This document shows positions 42,576 to 51,552 of a stretch of 64,000 nt of DNA, one piece after another. Position numbers and translations under genes: made by a program. Under the pieces are notes generated by a model. The model searched no databases. It was not told where the DNA came from and saw only the letters and a program-made list of their open reading frames with translations. This DNA is from Novosphingobium meiothermophilum (GTDB taxonomy: Bacteria > Pseudomonadota > Alphaproteobacteria > Sphingomonadales > Sphingomonadaceae), in the NCBI RefSeq assembly GCF_003171715.1, contig NZ_QGHL01000017.1:124001-188000 (forward strand), read 5' to 3'. How positions within the stretch are numbered: position 1 is the stretch's first letter; every line of letters begins with the position of its first letter.

Positions 42576-42916
42576 GATTGCCGTGCTCCTCTGCCAAGGC
42601 CATGTCGTTTCGCGCATCTGCGCCGAATCGGCAGGCAATGTCAATATAATGCGTAATTAATGGCTTTCTAAAATACGAATCAGTTCGCGGACACCCCCTC
42701 GTGGACCGGGATTTGCGCCTCTGACCGCCAGCGTTTCGCAAAAAATGCCCCACGATCCCTGTCACTTCGGGCATTGCGTGATTTTTTCACTACACCATAA
42801 CGCATAAAACACTATGAGTCTCATCAGGACGGCATATGCGGAGAAATCAATTCCGCATCATGCGCATGATGAGTGCGCCCGACGATGCAAGGGGCGATGA
42901 CACTGGGGAGAATACC
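42576..42916. promoter_or_regulatory. Divergent promoter region with operators F and G
   Basis: Operator F: AATGCGTA (42648-42655), 18 nt, TACGAATC (42674-42681), 13 of 16, serving the reverse SDR. Operator G: ATTGCGTG (42773-42780), 18 nt, AACGCATA (42799-42806), 13 of 16, serving the forward monooxygenase. This 341-bp region shows no other feature; a short frame from 42836 in line with the monooxygenase is judged untranslated. Confidence 0.55.
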
Positions 42917-44029
42917 ATGGCCATTTCCGCTGCCACGCTTGATCTGGTGGCCGCCCACGCCGCCCAAGGCCGGAAGGAGCGGCGCATTTCGCAGCCCGTG
43001 GTCGATGCCCTGACCGCCGATGGCTTCTTCCGGCATTTCACGCCAACCCAGTATGGCGGCCGCGCCGGGCGCCCGCAGGAGTTCTTCCTCGACCAGATCG
43101 CCATTGCCACGCGCGACATGAGCACGGCATGGGCGCTCGGCATCGTCGCGGTCCACAACTATCAGGTGGCCCTGATGGACAAGACCGCGCAGGACACGCT
43201 CTTTGCCGATGGTCCCGATGCAATGATCTCCAGTTCCTACAATCCTGTGGGCGCCAGGGCCGAGAAAGTGGATGGCGGCATCATGCTTTCGGGCCGCTGG
43301 GGCTGGTCGAGCGGATCGGCGCATTGCAACTGGGTGCTGCTGGGCGGCGTGATCCCCGGCGAAGGCTATCGCACACACCTTGTGCCCGATACGCAATACC
43401 GGATTGATGATACCTGGCACACCATGGGCCTGCAGGGCACCGGATCGAACGACATCGTGATCGACGAGCCGGTCTTCGTGCCCGATCACATGACCCACAA
43501 GCAGATGGACGGTTTCAACTGCATCCATGGGCAGGGACCGGGCGTCTATGATCTGCCCTGGGCGCAGGTCTTCGTGCGCGTGGTGAATACCAGCGCCATC
43601 GGCGCGGTGCGCCACGCCATTGCACTGATGTGCGAACGGGCGGGCATGTCCACCACCGACATGGCAAAGAGCAACACCGATCCCGATGTGCTGGGCCGCA
43701 TTGCCCGCGCCGCCAACATTGCCGACGAAGCCGAAGCGGTGATGGTGCGCGCCTATGACGAGATGGAAGCCGCGCAGTGGCGCCCCACCCTGCTTGACCG
43801 GGTGCGCTATCGCTATCAGGCCAGCCTGGTCGGCGATCGCTGCATCGAGGCGATGGACCTGCTGATGGACGTGGCGGGCGGCCGCTCGGTCTATACCGGC
43901 AGCGCGTTTCAGGATCTGTGGCACGATGTGCGCATGGCCCGCGCCCACGTCGCCAACAACCCGGTGGGCTTCGGCCGCAACTACGCCAGGATGCTGATGG
44001 GCGGCGAAAACGCCGACCTCTTCATCTGA
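42917..44029 (+). CDS. Class D flavin monooxygenase oxygenase component (HsaA-like)
   Basis: A 370-residue acyl-CoA-dehydrogenase-fold protein of the group D flavin-dependent monooxygenases (HsaA, HpaH C2, TftD-like). HFTPTQYGGRAGRPQEFFLDQIAIATRDMS near the start, SGRWGWSSGSAHCNWVLLGG near 130, and GLQGTGSNDIVID near 175 are typical. It uses reduced flavin from a separate reductase to hydroxylate an aromatic ring or enone, as HsaA does in steroid ring degradation. ATG 42917 has GGGGAG six bases upstream. No flavin reductase gene is seen next to it. Confidence 0.82.
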   Translation: MAISAATLDLVAAHAAQGRKERRISQPVVDALTADGFFRHFTPTQYGGRAGRPQEFFLDQIAIATRDMSTAWALGIVAVHNYQVALMDKTAQDTLFADGPDAMISSSYNPVGARAEKVDGGIMLSGRWGWSSGSAHCNWVLLGGVIPGEGYRTHLVPDTQYRIDDTWHTMGLQGTGSNDIVIDEPVFVPDHMTHKQMDGFNCIHGQGPGVYDLPWAQVFVRVVNTSAIGAVRHAIALMCERAGMSTTDMAKSNTDPDVLGRIARAANIADEAEAVMVRAYDEMEAAQWRPTLLDRVRYRYQASLVGDRCIEAMDLLMDVAGGRSVYTGSAFQDLWHDVRMARAHVANNPVGFGRNYARMLMGGENADLFI

Positions 44030-44077
44030 ACGCCTCGCCCCAATTGACACGTCTCCATCCGGCCCGCCCCTTGCCAT

Positions 44078-44491
44078 ATGGAGACGATGGAAAGCCCGCC
44101 CCCGCCAGCACCGCCGCCCCTGCCCGACAGTGCCGCTGGCAGCCTTACCGTCTGGTATGATGGCGCGTGCCCGCTGTGCACGCGCGAAATTGCCGTGATG
44201 CGCAGGCTCGACCGGGAAGGGCGCATCGCCTTCACCGACATTTCCGATCCCCTCGCCCCCTGCCCTGTGCCGCGCACGACGGCGCTCGCCCGCTTCCATG
44301 TGAGCGAAGGCGACCGCGTGCTTTCGGGCGCGGCGGCCTTTGCCGCGATGTGGCGCGCGCTGCCTTCGCTGCGCCGGCTTGGCAGGCTGGCACAGGTGCC
44401 CCCCATGGGGCTGGCGCTCGAAGCGGCCTATCGCCTGTTCCTGCGCGTGCGCCCCGCGTTGCAGCAGCTTGCCGGAGGCCCCCGCACATGA
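44078..44491 (+). CDS. DCC-family thiol-disulfide-like protein (DUF393)
   Basis: A 137-residue protein with a Pro-rich start and the DCC motif in VWYDGACPLCTREIAVMRR (CxxC), followed by a small thioredoxin-like domain. Such proteins may act in thiol exchange. ATG 44078 is used; a second ATG at 44087 has GGAG only three bases upstream. Its stop overlaps the start of the UbiB-like gene (ATGA). Confidence 0.8.
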   Translation: METMESPPPPAPPPLPDSAAGSLTVWYDGACPLCTREIAVMRRLDREGRIAFTDISDPLAPCPVPRTTALARFHVSEGDRVLSGAAAFAAMWRALPSLRRLGRLAQVPPMGLALEAAYRLFLRVRPALQQLAGGPRT

Positions 44492-45825
44492 GCGAATCGC
44501 GCTATCGCAAGGTTCCCTCGGCACGGCTTTCCCGCATTGCCGCCTTCGGCCAGCTAGCGGGCGGCGTTGCCGGCGGCGTCCTTGCCGAAGGCGCGCGGCG
44601 GCTTGCCCGCGGCGAGGCGCCGAAGCTGTCCGACCTGCTGCTCACCCCCGGCAATGCCATGCGCGTGGCCGATCAGCTTTCGCGCCTGCGCGGCGCGGCG
44701 ATGAAGCTGGGGCAGATGATCTCGCTCGATGCCGGAGACGTGCTCCCGCGCGAGCTGACCGAGATCCTCGCCCGCCTGCGCGACAATGCCCACTTCATGC
44801 CGCCAGCCCAGCTTGAACGCGTGCTCGCGGCGGAATGGGGCGCTGGCTGGCGCAGGCGTTTCCGCTCGTTCCAGGCAACGCCGATTGCCGCCGCCTCGAT
44901 CGGGCAGGTCCACCGCGCCGTCCTTCCCGACGGGCGCGTGCTGGCCATCAAGGTGCAATATCCCGGCATTGCCCGCAGCATCGATGCCGATGTCGACAAT
45001 GTCGCCAGCCTGCTGCGCATGTCGGGCCTGCTGCCCGCCACGCTCGATGTCGCGCCTCTGCTGGCCGAAGCCAAGCGTCAGCTTCACGAAGAGGCGGATT
45101 ACCGGCGCGAGGCGGAGATGATGCGCCGCTATGGCGCGCTGATCGGCGATGATCCGCGCTTTCTGCTGCCGCGCCCGCACGATGATCTTTGCAGCGCCAG
45201 CGTGCTGGCGATGGATTTCATCGACGCACGCCCGGTCGATCTGCTTGCCGCCGCACCGCAGGATGTGCGCGACGAGGCGATGGGCGCGCTGCTGGGGCTG
45301 ACCTTGCGCGAACTGTTCGGCTTCGGCTTCATGCAGACCGATCCCAATTTCGCCAATTTCCGCTGGCAGCCGGACAGCCGCCGGATTGTCCTGCTTGATT
45401 TCGGCGCGGCGCGCGCCGTGCCCGAAGCCACCGCCAGCGCCTATCGCCGACTGCTTGGCGCGGGGCTTGCCGAAGACCGCGATGCCCTGCGCGCCGCTCT
45501 GCTCGATGTCGGCTTCATTTCGGCGGCGCAGCTTGCCCGCCACGGCGCGGCGCTCGATCGCGCGCTCGATGTGCTGATCGGCCACCTTGGCCGCCCCGGC
45601 CTGTTCGACTTTGCCGACCGCTCGTTCGTCGAACGCGTCCGCGCCGAGGTGGAACAGATCGCGGCGGACCGGGCAAGCTGGCATATCCCGCCAGTCGATA
45701 CCCTGTTCGTGCAGCGCAAGGTCAGCGGCACGGCGCTGCTGGCCATCCGCATGAAGGCGCGCGTGCCACTGCGCGAGATGGTGGCGGATGCCATCGGGGC
45801 AAAGAACGATCACATCGCAGTGTGA
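44488..45825 (+). CDS. UbiB/COQ8-family (ABC1) atypical kinase
   Basis: A 445-residue ABC1/ADCK-type protein. KLGQMISLDAGDVLP (KxGQ) near residue 75, TPIAAASIGQVHRA (Ala-rich loop) near 135, LAIKVQYPGI with the Lys, QTDPNFANFRW near 290 and LLDFGAARAVPE near 310 match COQ8/UbiB, including the QTDP form seen in mitochondrial COQ8. It supports ubiquinone synthesis with an ATPase-like activity. It is co-translated with the DCC-family gene. Confidence 0.88.
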   Translation: MSESRYRKVPSARLSRIAAFGQLAGGVAGGVLAEGARRLARGEAPKLSDLLLTPGNAMRVADQLSRLRGAAMKLGQMISLDAGDVLPRELTEILARLRDNAHFMPPAQLERVLAAEWGAGWRRRFRSFQATPIAAASIGQVHRAVLPDGRVLAIKVQYPGIARSIDADVDNVASLLRMSGLLPATLDVAPLLAEAKRQLHEEADYRREAEMMRRYGALIGDDPRFLLPRPHDDLCSASVLAMDFIDARPVDLLAAAPQDVRDEAMGALLGLTLRELFGFGFMQTDPNFANFRWQPDSRRIVLLDFGAARAVPEATASAYRRLLGAGLAEDRDALRAALLDVGFISAAQLARHGAALDRALDVLIGHLGRPGLFDFADRSFVERVRAEVEQIAADRASWHIPPVDTLFVQRKVSGTALLAIRMKARVPLREMVADAIGAKNDHIAV

Positions 45826-45868
45826 ATCATGTTGACGAGTGATAGCTGAATGTGCGACGCCGCAAGGC

Positions 45869-47143
45869 ATGGCACAGGACATTGTGGCGCGCGCGCGCAA
45901 GCTCATCGAAGACCGCATCATTTCACGGGCAGCCCTTGCCCGTGCCGCAGGGCTTCATCCCAACACCCTGCGCGACGTGCTGTCGCCCGACTGGAACCCC
46001 ACCGTCGACACGCTGACCAAGCTTGAACGCGCGATGGACGATGGTGAGGACGACGAGTTCGCGCTGGCCACGGTCGAGGAGATCATCGCCGATGTGCGCA
46101 ACGGCCGCATGGTCATCCTGGTCGACGACGAGGACCGCGAGAACGAAGGCGATCTCGTCATCCCCGCGCAGATGGCCACGCCCGAATCGATCAATTTCAT
46201 GGCCACCCACGGGCGCGGGCTGATCTGCCTGTGCCTTACCTCGGAACGCGCGGGCCAGCTTGGCCTTGAGCTGATGAGCCGCAACAACGGCACGCGCCAC
46301 GGCACGGCCTTCACCGTCTCGATCGAGGCGCGCGAGGGCGTGGACACGGGCATTTCGGCGGCAGACCGCGCGCGCACCATTGCCGTGGCGGTCGATGCCA
46401 CCAAGGGCCGCGATGATATCGTCACGCCCGGCCATGTCTTTCCGCTGATCGCGCGCGATGGCGGCGTTCTGGTGCGCGCCGGGCATACCGAGGCCGCGGT
46501 CGATCTGCCGCGCCTTGCCGGGCTGAATCCTTCGGGCGTGATCTGCGAGATCATGAACGACGATGGCACCATGGCGCGGCTGAACGATCTGATCCCGTTC
46601 GCGCGCAAGCATGGCCTGAAGATCGGCACGATCCGCGATCTCATCGCCTATCGCCGCCGCCACGATCACCTTGTCGAATGCGTCAACCAGGCGCCCTTCC
46701 ACACCGATTACGGCGGCGACTGGACGATCAAGACCTATCGCAACAAGGTGGACGGGTCGGTCCACCTCGTGCTTCAGAAAGGCCCGGTCGTGCCCGGCCA
46801 GCCCACGCTGGTGCGGATGCATTCGATCTCGGTCTTTTCCGATGTGCTGGGCCGCCCCGGTCCGCGCAAGCGCATCCTGCAACGCGCGATGAGCGAGATC
46901 GGCGCCGCCGGATCGGGCGTGATCGTGCTGCTCATGCCCACCGATCCCGATCAGCTCATCCGCGAGGTGGGCGGCGCCGCGCCAAGCGACATGGAACTGC
47001 GCAGCTACGGCATCGGCGCGCAGATCCTTGCCGATCTCGGCATTCACGACATGGTCCTGCTCACCAATTCGCACCACAACCTCGTCGCCCTCGAAGGCTA
47101 CGGGCTGAACATCGTGGGCGAAAAGGCGATTCCCTCGGCGTGA
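45869..47143 (+). CDS. ribB: HTH-RibB-degenerate RibA fusion (DHBP synthase)
   Basis: A 424-residue three-part protein. Residues 17-55 form an XRE-like helix-turn-helix (SRAALARAAGLHPNTLRDVL). From about 66 to 275 lies 3,4-dihydroxy-2-butanone-4-phosphate synthase with the acid loop DDEDRENEGDL (86-96) and RHGTAFTVSIEA, the enzyme making the four-carbon unit of riboflavin. The rest resembles GTP cyclohydrolase II but lacks the zinc cysteines (the LVRMHSIS region has no CxxGD...CxC) and the RGIGL loop, while YGIGAQILADLG and EGYGLNIVGEK remain. RibA activity is not expected. ATG 45869 is chosen over GTG 45839; neither has a strong ribosome site. Confidence 0.88.
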   Translation: MAQDIVARARKLIEDRIISRAALARAAGLHPNTLRDVLSPDWNPTVDTLTKLERAMDDGEDDEFALATVEEIIADVRNGRMVILVDDEDRENEGDLVIPAQMATPESINFMATHGRGLICLCLTSERAGQLGLELMSRNNGTRHGTAFTVSIEAREGVDTGISAADRARTIAVAVDATKGRDDIVTPGHVFPLIARDGGVLVRAGHTEAAVDLPRLAGLNPSGVICEIMNDDGTMARLNDLIPFARKHGLKIGTIRDLIAYRRRHDHLVECVNQAPFHTDYGGDWTIKTYRNKVDGSVHLVLQKGPVVPGQPTLVRMHSISVFSDVLGRPGPRKRILQRAMSEIGAAGSGVIVLLMPTDPDQLIREVGGAAPSDMELRSYGIGAQILADLGIHDMVLLTNSHHNLVALEGYGLNIVGEKAIPSA

Positions 47144-47180
47144 TTTCCGGCCCGCGCCGACGTGCGCGGACGGCGGCGCC

Positions 47181-48044
47181 TCATACCCCCGCCGTTGCCG
47201 TCATGATCTCGCGGCCACCGGCGGCAAAGGCAGCCAGTTCGACCGCATCCCCGCGCCTGCGCATGGCAAGGTGCAGCACCTCGCCGCAGATGGCGGGCGA
47301 CACGCCCCTGAAGGCAAAGCGCTTCATCGCGTTGTCGCCAAGGCTGCGCCGCGCAAGGTCCAGCAGCAGGCTGGCTGTCAGCGGCCCGTGGACCACCAGC
47401 CCGCGATAGCCTTCCGCCTCTTGCGCATAGGGCAGATCGTAATGGATGCGGTGGCTGTTGAAGGTCAGCGCGGAATAGCGGAACAGCAGCGTTTCGGTGG
47501 GCGTGATCGCGCGGTGGGCGTCCCACGCGGCGGGTTCGAAGGGCTGCTGCGGCGGCGCCCCCGCACCCCCCGCGCCCGAAGATGCCGCCCCGCGATAGAC
47601 CACGCTCTGCACCTCGCGCACGGCAGGCAGCCCGTTGCTCAGCGTTTCATGGGTGATCTCCACAAAGACGAGCGGCCCGCTGGCACCGGCCTTTTCGCGG
47701 ATCGCGGTCACGCTTGATGTGCGCTCCACTTCGGCGCCCAGCGCAATCGGCTGGATGAACTCCACCGCGCTCGATGCCCACATGCGGCGCGGCAGGGGCA
47801 CCGGCGGCAGGAAACTGGCGGGGTCATCGTCGCGCCGGGGGTGGCCGTCCTCGCCAAGTGCGGCCGTGGGCGCATCGGGCAGGCACAGGCACCAGTGCAG
47901 CCCCTGCGGCGCGGCGTTGCCATCGCACCCGTCGCGGTCGAACGTGGCCAGCCAGCGCCGCACCAGCCCCGCGCCGACGCGATCGGTGCGCCGCTCGCTG
48001 CGCCCGATCCACGGCTCCCATGCTCCTCCTACTGCCCCTGCCAT
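47181..48044 (-). CDS. MaoC/HTD2-type CoA hydratase (mesaconyl/itaconyl-CoA hydratase-like)
   Basis: A 287-residue protein: FAS1-like N-terminal half (residues 1-130) and a hotdog C-terminal half with FNSHRIHYDLPYA, the HTD2/MaoC active-site His/Asp motif. Family members hydrate mesaconyl-C4-CoA or itaconyl-CoA to citramalyl-CoA. ATG 48044 overlaps the stop of the acyl-CoA dehydrogenase (ATGA). With that neighbour it fits a methylsuccinyl-CoA to citramalyl-CoA path. Confidence 0.78.
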   Translation of the reverse strand: MAGAVGGAWEPWIGRSERRTDRVGAGLVRRWLATFDRDGCDGNAAPQGLHWCLCLPDAPTAALGEDGHPRRDDDPASFLPPVPLPRRMWASSAVEFIQPIALGAEVERTSSVTAIREKAGASGPLVFVEITHETLSNGLPAVREVQSVVYRGAASSGAGGAGAPPQQPFEPAAWDAHRAITPTETLLFRYSALTFNSHRIHYDLPYAQEAEGYRGLVVHGPLTASLLLDLARRSLGDNAMKRFAFRGVSPAICGEVLHLAMRRRGDAVELAAFAAGGREIMTATAGV

Positions 48045-49660
48045 CAGTTGCGCCCCTCCAGCAGTCCGCGCGCGATCACCTGCGCCTGTATCTCGCCCGC
48101 GCCTTCGAAGATGTTGAGAATGCGCGCGTCGCACAGCACGCGGCTGATCTCGTATTCCAGCGCATAGCCATTGCCGCCGTGGATCTGGAGCGCGGCATCG
48201 GCATTAGCCCAGGCCGCGCGCGCCGCCAGCAGCTTGGCCATGCCCGCCTCGATATCGCAGCGCCGCCCGCTGTCCTTGGCGCGCGCGGCGGCATAGGTCA
48301 GCTCGCGCGCCATGACCATATCGGCAAGGCTCATCGCCAGCTTGTCGGCCACGCGGGGGAAATGAATGATCGCCCGTCCGAACTGCTTTCGCGCCAGGGC
48401 ATAGTCCAGCCCCAGTTCCAGCGCCCGGCGCGCCACGCCCACCGCGCGCGCCGCCGTCTGGATGCGCGCGCCCTCGAAGGTGCGCATCAACTGCTTGAAC
48501 CCCTGCCCTTCCACGCCGCCCAGAAGCGCATCGCCCGGCGCGCGCAGGCCATCGAACTGAAGCGCATATTCGCGCATCCCCCGATAGCCCAGCACCTCGA
48601 TCTCGCTGCCGCTCATGCCCGCCATGGGAAAAGGATCATCGCTTGTCCCGCGCGGCTTGGGCACCAGCAGCATCGAAAGACCGGCATAGCCCCCTGCATC
48701 CGGCAGCGTGCGCACCAGCATGGTCATCAGGTCCGAGCGTGCGGCATGGGTGATCCATGTCTTGGCCCCGTCGATCACCCAATCCCCGCCATCCCGGCGG
48801 GCGCGGGTCTGGAGAGCGCCGAGGTCCGATCCCGTGTCCGGCTCGGTAAATACCGCTGTCGGCAGCACCGCACCGCTGGCGATGGCAGGCAGCCAGCGCG
48901 CCTGCTGCGCCGCGGTTCCACCCAGCACGATCAGTTCGCCCGCGATTTCCGATCGCGTGCCGAGCGACCCCGCGCCGATCCACCCGCGCGAAAGCTCCTC
49001 GGTCACGACGCACATCACCAGCTTGCCCAGCCCCAGCCCGCCATGGCTTTCCGGAATGCACACCCCGAAAGTGCCCAGCGCAGCCATGGCCGCCACCGTC
49101 TCGTCGGGGATCAGCGCGTTGGCCAGATGCCACTTGTGCGCATGGGGCAGGATTTCGGCATCGGTGAACCGGCGGAACTGGTCGCGGATGGCATCAAGCG
49201 CTTCATCGTGCAGCGTATCGGACGGCCACTGCCCCGCCGCCAATGCTGCCGCCACTTCGGCGCGCAAGGGGGCGTGATCCGCCCCGATCAGGTCGGCGCA
49301 TTCCCCGGCAAGGCGCGCCGCTTCGGCGCCCAGCCCCAGATCGGCAGGCCGGAAAATCTCGTTCTGCCCCATCGGCAGCCCGCCCGCCAATTGCGCCAGC
49401 GTCTCGGCAAGGCAGAGCCGCGCCACCTGCCGGTCAAGCGTGCTGGCCCCGGCCTGCCCGGCCCACCCGGCCACCGCCTCAAGCGCGGCAAGGCTGGTTG
49501 CCGCCCAGGCAAACCCGTGCGCGGCGCGCTGATGATCGTCGATGCGGGCGCGGGGCCGGTCTTGCGCGCCACCTTCGCCCGCACCATCCAGCCGCCGCGC
49601 CAGCGCTCCGCGCGCTGCCGCGCAATAGCGGCGCGCCGCTTCAAGTTCCGCTGCGAACAT
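48044..49660 (-). CDS. (2S)-methylsuccinyl-CoA dehydrogenase-like
   Basis: A 538-residue acyl-CoA dehydrogenase with an N-terminal extension of about 160 residues before the core, as in methylsuccinyl-CoA dehydrogenase (Mcd) of the ethylmalonyl-CoA pathway. Core motifs are [35 protein letters not shown] and [21 protein letters not shown] with the catalytic Glu retained. It would oxidise (2S)-methylsuccinyl-CoA to mesaconyl-CoA. No ethylmalonyl-CoA mutase or crotonyl-CoA carboxylase genes are here, so it probably serves a catabolic branch. The ribosome site abuts ATG 49660 unusually closely. Confidence 0.82.
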   Translation of the reverse strand: MFAAELEAARRYCAAARGALARRLDGAGEGGAQDRPRARIDDHQRAAHGFAWAATSLAALEAVAGWAGQAGASTLDRQVARLCLAETLAQLAGGLPMGQNEIFRPADLGLGAEAARLAGECADLIGADHAPLRAEVAAALAAGQWPSDTLHDEALDAIRDQFRRFTDAEILPHAHKWHLANALIPDETVAAMAALGTFGVCIPESHGGLGLGKLVMCVVTEELSRGWIGAGSLGTRSEIAGELIVLGGTAAQQARWLPAIASGAVLPTAVFTEPDTGSDLGALQTRARRDGGDWVIDGAKTWITHAARSDLMTMLVRTLPDAGGYAGLSMLLVPKPRGTSDDPFPMAGMSGSEIEVLGYRGMREYALQFDGLRAPGDALLGGVEGQGFKQLMRTFEGARIQTAARAVGVARRALELGLDYALARKQFGRAIIHFPRVADKLAMSLADMVMARELTYAAARAKDSGRRCDIEAGMAKLLAARAAWANADAALQIHGGNGYALEYEISRVLCDARILNIFEGAGEIQAQVIARGLLEGRN

Positions 49661-49762
49661 CCTCTCGCGCCCCCGGCCTGCGTCATGGCGCGCCTTGCGC
49701 CTTGCGAAACAGCTATTTGCCGCAACCCCGCCGAGTCAATGCGCGCCTCTTGTCATCTCGCC

Positions 49763-50677
49763 TCAGCGCTGCCCCTGCCAGCTTTCGACGATCGCATCGC
49801 CGCGTGCAAACCAGCATTCCGCCCGCGCCGAAAGCCGTTCCAGCAGGCGTTCGAATGCGCCAATGCGATATGGCAGCCCCATGATATAGGGCGTGGCATG
49901 GATCGGCAGCATCCGCCCGCCGCCGGTTCGCGCGGCTTCGCCCGCCAGCCAGTCAAACGCATCTTCCATGCTCTGCGCCCATGAATCGGCAGACTGCTGC
50001 TGCACGGCAATGATCGTGCGGTCGGAAAGTTCGTGGTTCAGCGGCAGGTTCACCAGCCCGTTGGAAAAGCCATAGGGCAGTTCATCGTTCACCCAGTCGC
50101 AGCAATAGGTCAGGCCCTCTTGCCTGAGCAGGTCCGCCGTGCGGAAACTTTGCGAACGCGCGATGGAAAGCCAGCCTGCGGGCCTGACGCCGGTTGCCGC
50201 GAAAAGCCGCGCAAGGGCATCGCCGATCAGCGCGCGTTCCGCCGTCTCGCCCAGCGAACTGTCGATCGTGCCGTTCATGTCGGTGGAATGCGCGATGATC
50301 TCGTGACCGCCATCCAGCACCGCCCGAACCAGTTGCGGATAGCGTTCCGCCACGGCCGCGTTGGTGGCAAAGCTCGCCCGCACTCCCGCCTTTTCCAGCG
50401 CATCGAGAAAGCGCCATGCACCCACGCGATTGCCATAATCGCGCGCAGTATAGTGGCGCAGATCGGGATAGGCGGTGGCCATGTGGCCGGGCGCGCGAAA
50501 CGGCATGTCTGTCGGCGTGATCGGAAACCACTCAAGGCTCACGCAGATCCACACCGCGACGCTTCCCCGCGGCCATTTCACCGGTGGCCGTTCATGCAGC
50601 GCCGACCAAGGATAGAGCGCGTGGTCATAGCCATGGCTGCGCCTGGGGTATTCCAGATAGGCCGGATCAAGGCTCAT
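49763..50677 (-). CDS. Polysaccharide-deacetylase-fold hydrolase (imidase/PuuE-like), copy 1
   Basis: A 304-residue NodB-fold protein of the group with allantoinase PuuE and cyclic imidases. YTARDYGNRVGAWRFLDALEKAGVRASF, then HEIIAHSTDMNGTID (metal His) and LPIHATPYIMGLPYRI are visible. These enzymes open cyclic imides, hydantoins or allantoin rather than remove acetyl groups. ATG 50677 overlaps the stop of copy 2 (ATGA). It shares its build with copy 2 but differs throughout, so the two may form a pair or act on different rings. Confidence 0.75.
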   Translation of the reverse strand: MSLDPAYLEYPRRSHGYDHALYPWSALHERPPVKWPRGSVAVWICVSLEWFPITPTDMPFRAPGHMATAYPDLRHYTARDYGNRVGAWRFLDALEKAGVRASFATNAAVAERYPQLVRAVLDGGHEIIAHSTDMNGTIDSSLGETAERALIGDALARLFAATGVRPAGWLSIARSQSFRTADLLRQEGLTYCCDWVNDELPYGFSNGLVNLPLNHELSDRTIIAVQQQSADSWAQSMEDAFDWLAGEAARTGGGRMLPIHATPYIMGLPYRIGAFERLLERLSARAECWFARGDAIVESWQGQR

Positions 50678-51552
50678 GCCTGCGCCCTCCAGTGGTCGAT
50701 GATGTCGCCCGCGCGAGCCATCCACGCCCGGCCATCGGCGGCGATGTGGCGCAAGGCTTCCTCGAACGGGCCTATGCGGTGCGGCTGGCCGATCAGGTAG
50801 GCGTGAAGGGGGATGCACATCACGGTGCCGGATCGCTCGCCCTCGGCCGCAAGCCGTTCGAACTGGCGGATCAGGGTATCGGCATATTCACGGCCCGACA
50901 TGTTATAGACGAAGAAGCCGTAATGGTCGTTCACCTCAAGGCTGTAGGGGATGGAGGCAAGACGGCCGCGCTTCACCTTCACTTCCTGCACCTGATCGTC
51001 GTGATAGAGGTCGCAGGTATAGTCCAGCCCGTATTCGGCAATCAGATCGAGCGTGCGCGGGGTGTGGGTGAGGGCAGGCGCCAGCCAGCCCCGGATGGTC
51101 TGCCCGGTGGCCTCGCGCACGGTGCGGATCGAATCCTCGATGATCGCGCGTTCCTGCGCTTCGGACATGTCATAGGCATAGCGCGTGTTGTAGATGCCGT
51201 GGCTGAAGAACTCCCATCCTCGCGCCACACCATCGGCCACCACTTCGGGATGGTGCTGGCATAGCGCCACCGAAAGGCTGACCGATCCCGGAAAGCCGTG
51301 GCGGCTCATCACATCGGCCATGCGCCAGTGCGAAACCCGGTTGGAATGATCGCGGTGCGAATAGCCCACCACATCGGGATGCGGCCGCGCCCATGCCCTG
51401 CGCTTCGGGTGCGCGGGCGGATCGATCTCGTAATATTCCAGATTGGGCGCCACCCATACCGCCACGGTCTTCCCGCCGGGCCACACCACCTTGCCACGCC
51501 CGCGATAGGGCACGTAATCGTAAAGCCCCGGATCGGCGCTGCCCTCGTGCAT
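50674..51552 (-). CDS. Polysaccharide-deacetylase-fold hydrolase (imidase/PuuE-like), copy 2
   Basis: A 292-residue NodB-fold protein with SHRDHSNRVSHWRMADVMSRHGF, the metal loop WEFFSHGIYNTRY, GWLAPALTHTPRTLDLIAEYGLDYTCD and C-terminal IPLHAYLIGQPHRIG. These follow imidase/PuuE-type proteins. It is the second gene of a reverse operon, overlapping the isochorismatase-fold gene upstream and copy 1 downstream by 4 bp each. Ring opening of a cyclic imide to a half-amide is the favoured role by family and context; direct proof is absent. Confidence 0.75.
   Translation of the reverse strand: MHEGSADPGLYDYVPYRGRGKVVWPGGKTVAVWVAPNLEYYEIDPPAHPKRRAWARPHPDVVGYSHRDHSNRVSHWRMADVMSRHGFPGSVSLSVALCQHHPEVVADGVARGWEFFSHGIYNTRYAYDMSEAQERAIIEDSIRTVREATGQTIRGWLAPALTHTPRTLDLIAEYGLDYTCDLYHDDQVQEVKVKRGRLASIPYSLEVNDHYGFFVYNMSGREYADTLIRQFERLAAEGERSGTVMCIPLHAYLIGQPHRIGPFEEALRHIAADGRAWMARAGDIIDHWRAQA

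Noticed and set aside
40603..42774. A single 723-residue dehydrogenase fusion
   Set aside because: The part beyond 41775 is antisense-frame noise over the SDR gene in another frame; the real start is ATG 41775 with its own ribosome site.
49243..49884. Forward frames opposite the Mcd-like and imidase-like genes
   Set aside because: They are low-complexity Arg/Pro/Ala-rich shadows of GC-rich genes on the other strand; the same holds for similar long frames at 21151-23388, 24704-26713 and 28217-29842.
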